The notes under the pieces are model-generated. The model had not been told where the DNA came from and made no database searches. It saw nothing but the letters and a program-made list of their open reading frames with translations. Made by a program: the position numbers and the translations under genes. A stretch of 61,758 nt of DNA, taken from the NCBI GenBank assembly GCA_019112625.1, contig DXIW01000063.1:1-61758 (forward strand), given 5' to 3'. Shown here in pieces: positions 57,801 through 61,758 of the stretch (the stretch's first letter is position 1; each line of letters starts with the position of its first letter). Origin of the DNA: Candidatus Acutalibacter stercorigallinarum. Its GTDB lineage: Bacteria > Bacillota > Clostridia > Oscillospirales > Acutalibacteraceae.

Positions 57801-59219
57801 ATGCCAAGAAAACCCAAGACCGAGAAGATCGACGCCAAGGAGCTGGCGAAAAAGCTCCTCATCGACAAGACCCACGGCGCTGCCAAGGCCGGCGCCAAAG
57901 AGCTGGAGAAGGCCGATAAGTTCAGCGTGGGCTACAAGAAGTTCCTGGACCTGTCCAAGACCGAGCGGGAGACCGTCACCTACGCGGTGGAGGCCGCCGA
58001 GGCCGCGGGCTTCGTGCCCTTCGAGTCCGGCAAAAAGTACCGGGCCGGGGAGAAGGTCTACTACAACAACCGGGGCAAGGCCATCTGCCTGGCGGTCATC
58101 GGCAAAGAGGGCTGCAAGGACGGGGTGCGCATCGCCGCCGCCCACATCGACAGCCCCCGGGTGGACCTGAAGCCCATCCCCCTGTATGAAGCCAATGAGC
58201 TGGCCCTGTTAAAGACCCACTACTACGGCGGCATCAAAAAGTACCAGTGGACCGCCATCCCCCTGTCCATGCACGGCAAGGTGGTGCGCAAGGACGGCAG
58301 CGAGCTCACCCTGTGCATCGGCGAGAAGGAGGGCGACCCCCAGTTCACCATCACCGACATCCTGCCCCACCTGGGCAAGGACCAGAGCGCCAAAAAGCTG
58401 GGGGAGGCCTTTACCGGCGAGGACCTGAACGTGCTGGTGGGCAGCCTGCCCCTTTCCGACGGGGAGGGGGAGCAGCTCTTCAAGCTGAACATCATGAACA
58501 TCCTCCACCAGCAGTACGGCATCGTGGAGGGTGACCTGATCTCCGCGGAGATCGAGTTCGTGCCCGCCTTCAAGGCCACGGATATCGGCTTCGACCGGAG
58601 CATGGTCGGGGCCTACGGCCACGACGACCGGGTCTGCGCCTACCCCGCCCTGGAGGCCATCCTGAAGTGCAAGGCCCCCAAGCACACGGTGGTCACCGTG
58701 CTGGCGGACAAGGAGGAGATCGGCTCTGTGGGCAACACGGGCCTGGCCTCCGAGTACCTGCGGTATTTCGTGGCCGACCTGGCCGCCGCCGAGGGCCTGG
58801 AGGCCCGCCACGTGTGGTCCGCCTCCAACTGCCTCTCCGCCGACGTGACCGCGGCCTTCGACCCCACCTATGCCTATGCCTACGAGGCCGGCAACTCCTG
58901 CTACCTGAACCGGGGCGTGGGCGTGGCCAAGTACACCGGGTCCCGGGGCAAGGGCGGCAGCAACGACGCCTCCGCCGAGTTTTTGGGCTGGGTGCGCCGG
59001 CTCTTCGACCAGGAGGAAGTGCTGTGGCAGATCGGCGAGCTGGGCAAGGTGGACCAGGGCGGCGGCGGCACCGTGGCCTTGGATATCTCCCGTCTCAACG
59101 CCGATGTGATCGATGTGGGCGTGCCGGTGCTCTCCATGCACGCCCCCTTCGAGGTGGTCTCCAAGCTGGACGTGTACATGGCCTACCGGGCCTTCAAAGC
59201 CTACTTCGAGGCGGAGTAA
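57801..59219 (+). CDS. M18 family aminopeptidase
   Basis: A 472-residue metallopeptidase. Zinc ligands are visible in RIAAAHIDSPRVDLKP near residue 112, GAYGHDDRVCAYPAL near 274, ADKEEIGSVGNTGL near 305 and the late VPVLSMHAPFEV near 443. M18 enzymes are tetrahedral cytosolic aminopeptidases that prefer acidic or neutral N-terminal residues. TAGGAGGAATATACATT precedes the ATG at 57801. It is a single-gene unit with its own promoter and terminator. Confidence 0.94.
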   Translation: MPRKPKTEKIDAKELAKKLLIDKTHGAAKAGAKELEKADKFSVGYKKFLDLSKTERETVTYAVEAAEAAGFVPFESGKKYRAGEKVYYNNRGKAICLAVIGKEGCKDGVRIAAAHIDSPRVDLKPIPLYEANELALLKTHYYGGIKKYQWTAIPLSMHGKVVRKDGSELTLCIGEKEGDPQFTITDILPHLGKDQSAKKLGEAFTGEDLNVLVGSLPLSDGEGEQLFKLNIMNILHQQYGIVEGDLISAEIEFVPAFKATDIGFDRSMVGAYGHDDRVCAYPALEAILKCKAPKHTVVTVLADKEEIGSVGNTGLASEYLRYFVADLAAAEGLEARHVWSASNCLSADVTAAFDPTYAYAYEAGNSCYLNRGVGVAKYTGSRGKGGSNDASAEFLGWVRRLFDQEEVLWQIGELGKVDQGGGGTVALDISRLNADVIDVGVPVLSMHAPFEVVSKLDVYMAYRAFKAYFEAE

Positions 59220-59237
59220 ACCAATCACAGGCAAACG

Positions 59238-59273
59238 AAAAGAGCTTCCAGGCTGCCCTGGAAGCTCTTTTTT
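59238..59273. terminator. Terminator after the M18 peptidase gene
   Basis: A 12-bp stem AGAGCTTCCAGG/CCTGGAAGCTCT with a CTGC loop, flanked by A4 and T6. Confidence 0.9.
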
Positions 59274-59385
59274 CGGTGAGTGGCAGCAAGCCTTGCGAGG
59301 CGGCGCGTGCGAGACACGCCTTGGAGGACCCCCGGCGAGTGGTCCCGCCTCCTGCGCTGTTTTCTCAGGATTTAAGACCGTGGGA

Positions 59386-59460
59386 CGCTGTCCCACACCC
59401 TTGCTTCTCACCTGCCGGTTCGGTCTGCCGCTGGGCAACGTGCCACCGGCACGTAGCGGC
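59386..59460 (+). repeat. Core-hairpin module C
   Basis: A hairpin GTGGGAC-GCT-GTCCCAC lies just upstream of the identical 20-nt core (59406-59425). One T follows, then GCCGCT, bulge GGGCA, ACGTGCC, loop ACC, GGCACGT, AGCGGC (59427-59460). Stems differ from the other modules in both arms at once. It occupies the 288-bp gap between the M18 gene and the DUF4179 gene; 59274-59380 shows only GC-rich sequence without clear features. Confidence 0.85.
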
Positions 59461-59507
59461 CCTTTTGAAAAAGGCTTGTGCGAAAACTTTACGTTTTTGC
59501 ATCTTCC

Positions 59508-61082
59508 CTACGCCACCGGCACCTCCACGCCGTTGACGGTAAGGCTGGCGATCTCCGCCGTGTCCACCGGCAGGACTGTCTCATAGCGGGCGGTCATGTT
59601 GCCGTTCCCGTCGGGCAGCAGGCTGTAGCCGTCGGGGTCCAGCGCGTAGGCCACTTCCTCCCCGCTTGTGAGGGTGACGGACACGTTCAGTTTCGACACC
59701 GCCGGGGCGATGCGCTTTAATACCCCATCGATCTGGGGCGTCTCCTCCTCGGGGGTGGCGGCCGCCGTCACCGTAATGCCCAGGGGCGTAACCCGGATGG
59801 AGTCCAGCACCGCGTCGCTGTAGGTGTAGGTAAAGGCCAGCTCCTCACCGTCGGCCAAGTGCTTTGTCTCCACCTGTACGTTGTAGGGCCCGGTGAGCTC
59901 CAACGCGGTGTCGCCGGCGCTCTGCAGGGTGAAGTCCTGGCTCCACTCCCCAGAGAGGGCGGTGTTGTAGGTGGTATAGGTGAAATGCAGCGTCTCGTAG
60001 CCCAGCTTCTCCTGGGGGATGTTATAGATCAGCTCCACATACTCGTTCCCCATAACAGGAGCGCCGTTCTGGTAGAACTCCCCATTCCCCAGCAGGTTGG
60101 TGATCTGGCCGTTCTCGTACCGGTAGCTGTTCTCCCAAGCGATGCCGCCGTAGCTGCCGGAGTTGGGCTCGTAGTCCGGGTCGCTGTTGGTGCCGCCGTC
60201 CAACCGCAGCGCCGACTTCCAGCCGTTCTCCAGATGGAACTGCAGGTGCAGCTGGCCGTCCAGGTACGACGCCCCAGTGAGGGTGACGCCCTCCACCGTG
60301 GGGTCGGCGGTCTCGTGGTAACGGGCGGTAAAGTGCAGCGCCTGGGGCTCCCCCGGGGCGAGGAAGGTCATGGAGCCGTCTTTCACCAGGGCGGTGTAGC
60401 GGGCTTCCCAGGTCTGGGCCAGCAGATCCTCCTCCACGTCCAGGGTGTAGGTGGTGGTGCCCGCGGGCTCGGTGATGGTCAGGCTGTCCAGGGGCAGGGC
60501 CAGCTCCTGCTGGTTTTTGCCCCCCAGCAGCTCGGTGACGGTCAGGTTCAGGGCGGCCCCGTCCAGAGCCCCGGGGCGGGTCACGTCGCAGCGGTAGGTG
60601 GCGGTGCGGGTCTCCTCCTCAAAGTACACCGGCGCGGCGGAGAAGCCCTGCTCCCAGCCCTCCCCGGAGATGGTCCCCGCCACCCGGGTGGTGTCGGAGA
60701 GGCGGCCCCCCTCCTGGTCGGTGAGGGTGAAGAAGATGCCGGCGCTGTCCCCGTCGTTGAAGGCGGCGGGCACGTTCAGGGTGATGCCCTGGCTGGCGGC
60801 GGGCTCCCCAGAGGTGGCGGTGGGGGCCAGCTGTTCCTGCCAGGCGGGCAGCAGCTGGGCGAAGAAGCCCCCCAGCCCGGGCACCGCCGCGAAAGCGGTC
60901 ACCGACAAAGCGCACACCAGCACCAAGGCCACCGCCACGGTGGCGAAGCGCCGGGCCTTTACCGGCCTGCGGGGCATGCGGCCCCCGGCCCGGCGGGCGG
61001 CCATCTGTTCCAGGGTGGCCTGTTCCAGCTCCCGGCTGGGGACGATAACGCGGTTCATGGAATCGTACGTGTGCTTACACAT
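59508..61082 (-). CDS. DUF4179-type anti-sigma/sensor protein
   Basis: A 524-residue membrane protein. The cytosolic N terminus (about 1-45, with YDSMNRVIVPSRELEQATLEQM) would contact the sigma factor. One membrane helix (about 46-66) follows, then a DUF4179-like domain with AVPGLGGFFAQLLP at its start and a large beta-rich extracytoplasmic region. It overlaps the sigma factor gene by 8 bp. It would hold the sigma factor at the membrane until an unknown signal. The extracellular part (about 450 residues) is long for the family. Confidence 0.82.
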   Translation of the reverse strand: MCKHTYDSMNRVIVPSRELEQATLEQMAARRAGGRMPRRPVKARRFATVAVALVLVCALSVTAFAAVPGLGGFFAQLLPAWQEQLAPTATSGEPAASQGITLNVPAAFNDGDSAGIFFTLTDQEGGRLSDTTRVAGTISGEGWEQGFSAAPVYFEEETRTATYRCDVTRPGALDGAALNLTVTELLGGKNQQELALPLDSLTITEPAGTTTYTLDVEEDLLAQTWEARYTALVKDGSMTFLAPGEPQALHFTARYHETADPTVEGVTLTGASYLDGQLHLQFHLENGWKSALRLDGGTNSDPDYEPNSGSYGGIAWENSYRYENGQITNLLGNGEFYQNGAPVMGNEYVELIYNIPQEKLGYETLHFTYTTYNTALSGEWSQDFTLQSAGDTALELTGPYNVQVETKHLADGEELAFTYTYSDAVLDSIRVTPLGITVTAAATPEEETPQIDGVLKRIAPAVSKLNVSVTLTSGEEVAYALDPDGYSLLPDGNGNMTARYETVLPVDTAEIASLTVNGVEVPVA

Positions 61083-61560
61083 GCAGCAGATCCTCCTCTT
61101 CTAAAAGTTCCCGGAGCATGGCCCTGGCCCGGGTCAGCCGCTGCCGCACGGCGGCGGGCTTCAGGTCCAATACCTGGGCGATCTCGGCGGTGGTCATGTC
61201 CTCCCAGTAAAACAGGTGGAGCACAACCCGGTACTTTTTGGGCAGCTTCAAAAGCTCCTGGTGCAGGCCCAGCTCCTCCCGGGTCTCAAAGGGCAGGTCC
61301 TCGGTGAGGGGGGCGCTGCGGCGGCGCCATGGGGAGCGCCACAAGTCGTTGCAGCAGTTGATGGTCACCCGCAGGAACCAGGCCTTGGCGTGGTCGCCGC
61401 TGTGAAAGGCCGGGGCCTTCTCCACATACCGGAGGAACACCTCCTGGTACACGTCGTCGGCGTCGGCCTGGCTGCGGGTCTGGGCGAAGGCCAGGCGGTA
61501 CACCATGGGGCCGAATTGCTGGATCACGGCCTCATCCTTGGGCCGTTGCTGTCCTGTCAT
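61075..61560 (-). CDS. RNA polymerase ECF-type sigma factor
   Basis: A 161-residue sigma-70 family protein with region 2 (VYRLAFAQTRSQADADDVYQEVFLRYVEK, about residues 20-50) and region 4 (LPKKYRVVLHLFYWEDMTTAEIAQVL, then RQRLTRARAMLRE, about 107-150). Regions 1.1 and 3 are missing, as expected for ECF factors. GAAAGGAGGGAGAGC precedes the ATG. The start of the DUF4179 gene lies inside its end, so the two are co-expressed as sigma and anti-sigma factor. Confidence 0.92.
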   Translation of the reverse strand: MTGQQRPKDEAVIQQFGPMVYRLAFAQTRSQADADDVYQEVFLRYVEKAPAFHSGDHAKAWFLRVTINCCNDLWRSPWRRRSAPLTEDLPFETREELGLHQELLKLPKKYRVVLHLFYWEDMTTAEIAQVLDLKPAAVRQRLTRARAMLRELLEEEDLLHV

Positions 61561-61652
61561 GCTCTCCCTCCTTTCTGCCCCTAATACGGGGGAGGGGCCG
61601 CTGTTGTGACAGCGCCGCCGGTTTTTTCCGAAAAAGCGCGAAGAGAGGATAG

Positions 61653-61686
61653 AAAAAGGGCCTGGAGCACCCTCCAGACCCTTTTT
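61653..61686. terminator. Bidirectional terminator
   Basis: GGG...CTGGAG pairs with CTCCAG...CCC around a short loop, flanked by A5 and T5. It lies at the 3' end of the minus-strand permease gene that enters from the right edge, upstream of the sigma factor gene. Confidence 0.8.
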
Positions 61687-61687
61687 C

Positions 61688-61758
61688 TTATTGTTTCTGG
61701 CTGCCGGGCTCCCGGTCGGGGATGATGAGGTTCAGCACGATCCCCACGATGATGCCCA
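61688..61758 (-). CDS. C-terminal end of a probable uracil/xanthine permease (partial)
   Basis: Only the last 22 codons are in the window. They read GIIVGIVLNLIIPDREPGSQKQ in two parts: a hydrophobic helix end (IIVGIVLNLIIP) and a charged tail, then TAA. This resembles the end of nucleobase:cation symporters (uracil permease type, often ...GIxxGILLNLIxP). The call is by similarity of a short tail and is weak. The gene runs on beyond the right edge. Confidence 0.45.
   Translation of the reverse strand, partial: GIIVGIVLNLIIPDREPGSQKQ

Overview
The window is high-GC (estimated by eye at mid-60s percent) and looks like the chromosome of a strictly anaerobic, endospore-forming Clostridia member. 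It most resembles the Flavonifractor/Pseudoflavonifractor/Lawsonibacter part of the Oscillospiraceae. The reasons are: sporulation genes (ylbJ/spoVV, yqfC, yqfD, spoIIE, cotJA-JB-JC), anaerobe redox genes (an electron-bifurcating NfnAB-like transhydrogenase, a flavodiiron-rubredoxin fusion, indolepyruvate:ferredoxin oxidoreductase), a Firmicutes T-box, and strong AGGAGG-type ribosome binding sites. Almost everything is ordinary chromosome. No rRNA, tRNA, CRISPR, prophage or transposase gene was seen. The species call is an inference.

Layout. 0.1-3.5 kb: a small cysteine protein, three tandem 100-bp repeats, and ylbJ divergent from yqfC-yqfD. 3.6-10.8 kb: the housekeeping run phoH-ybeY-dgkA-era-yqzL-recO-GNAT-mutS2. 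10.9-16.6 kb: MazG-like protein, htpG, a CPBP protease, tadA, guaA. 16.7-24.8 kb: a hypothetical gene, the flavodiiron fusion, a GNAT, nfnA-nfnB and spoIIE. 25.0-27.6 kb: a tryptophan-type T-box leader in front of an aminotransferase and trpS. 28.2-33.4 kb: a divergent XRE / ribbon-helix-helix pair, a lipoprotein, then metG-membrane protein-tatD-radical SAM on the minus strand and a 33-residue membrane protein missed by length cut-offs. 33.6-40.5 kb: pdxY, then paaK-iorA-iorB-paaK and an ACT-domain protein. 41.3-45.0 kb: cotJ operon and an arsR-HMA-P-type ATPase metal operon. 45.0-48.5 kb (minus): APH-DUF6054 and a GntR-controlled ABC exporter. 48.9-59.2 kb: ispDF, DUF3343-cysteine desulfurase, cdaA-cdaR, DUF951, prfA, a TsaC/Sua5-CoaE fusion, a lytic transglycosylase and an M18 aminopeptidase. 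59.5-61.8 kb (minus): DUF4179 protein with its sigma factor, and the end of a probable uracil/xanthine permease.

How genes work together. The T-box operon couples a transaminase to TrpRS under uncharged tRNA-Trp. The later paaK-ior cluster could oxidise the aryl-pyruvates such a transaminase makes to aryl-acetyl-CoA and recover energy through the CoA ligases. NfnAB and the flavodiiron protein handle the reduced ferredoxin and oxygen sides of anaerobic metabolism.

The least ordinary content is between the genes. Two families of structured intergenic elements stand out. In the first, four elements each have an outer stem closing exactly three abutting hairpins; the fold is the same but the arm sequences differ. 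In the second, a near-invariant 20-nt core is followed by a bulged hairpin whose stems differ between copies while keeping their pairing. Both patterns suggest selection on structure. I do not recognise either as a named family.
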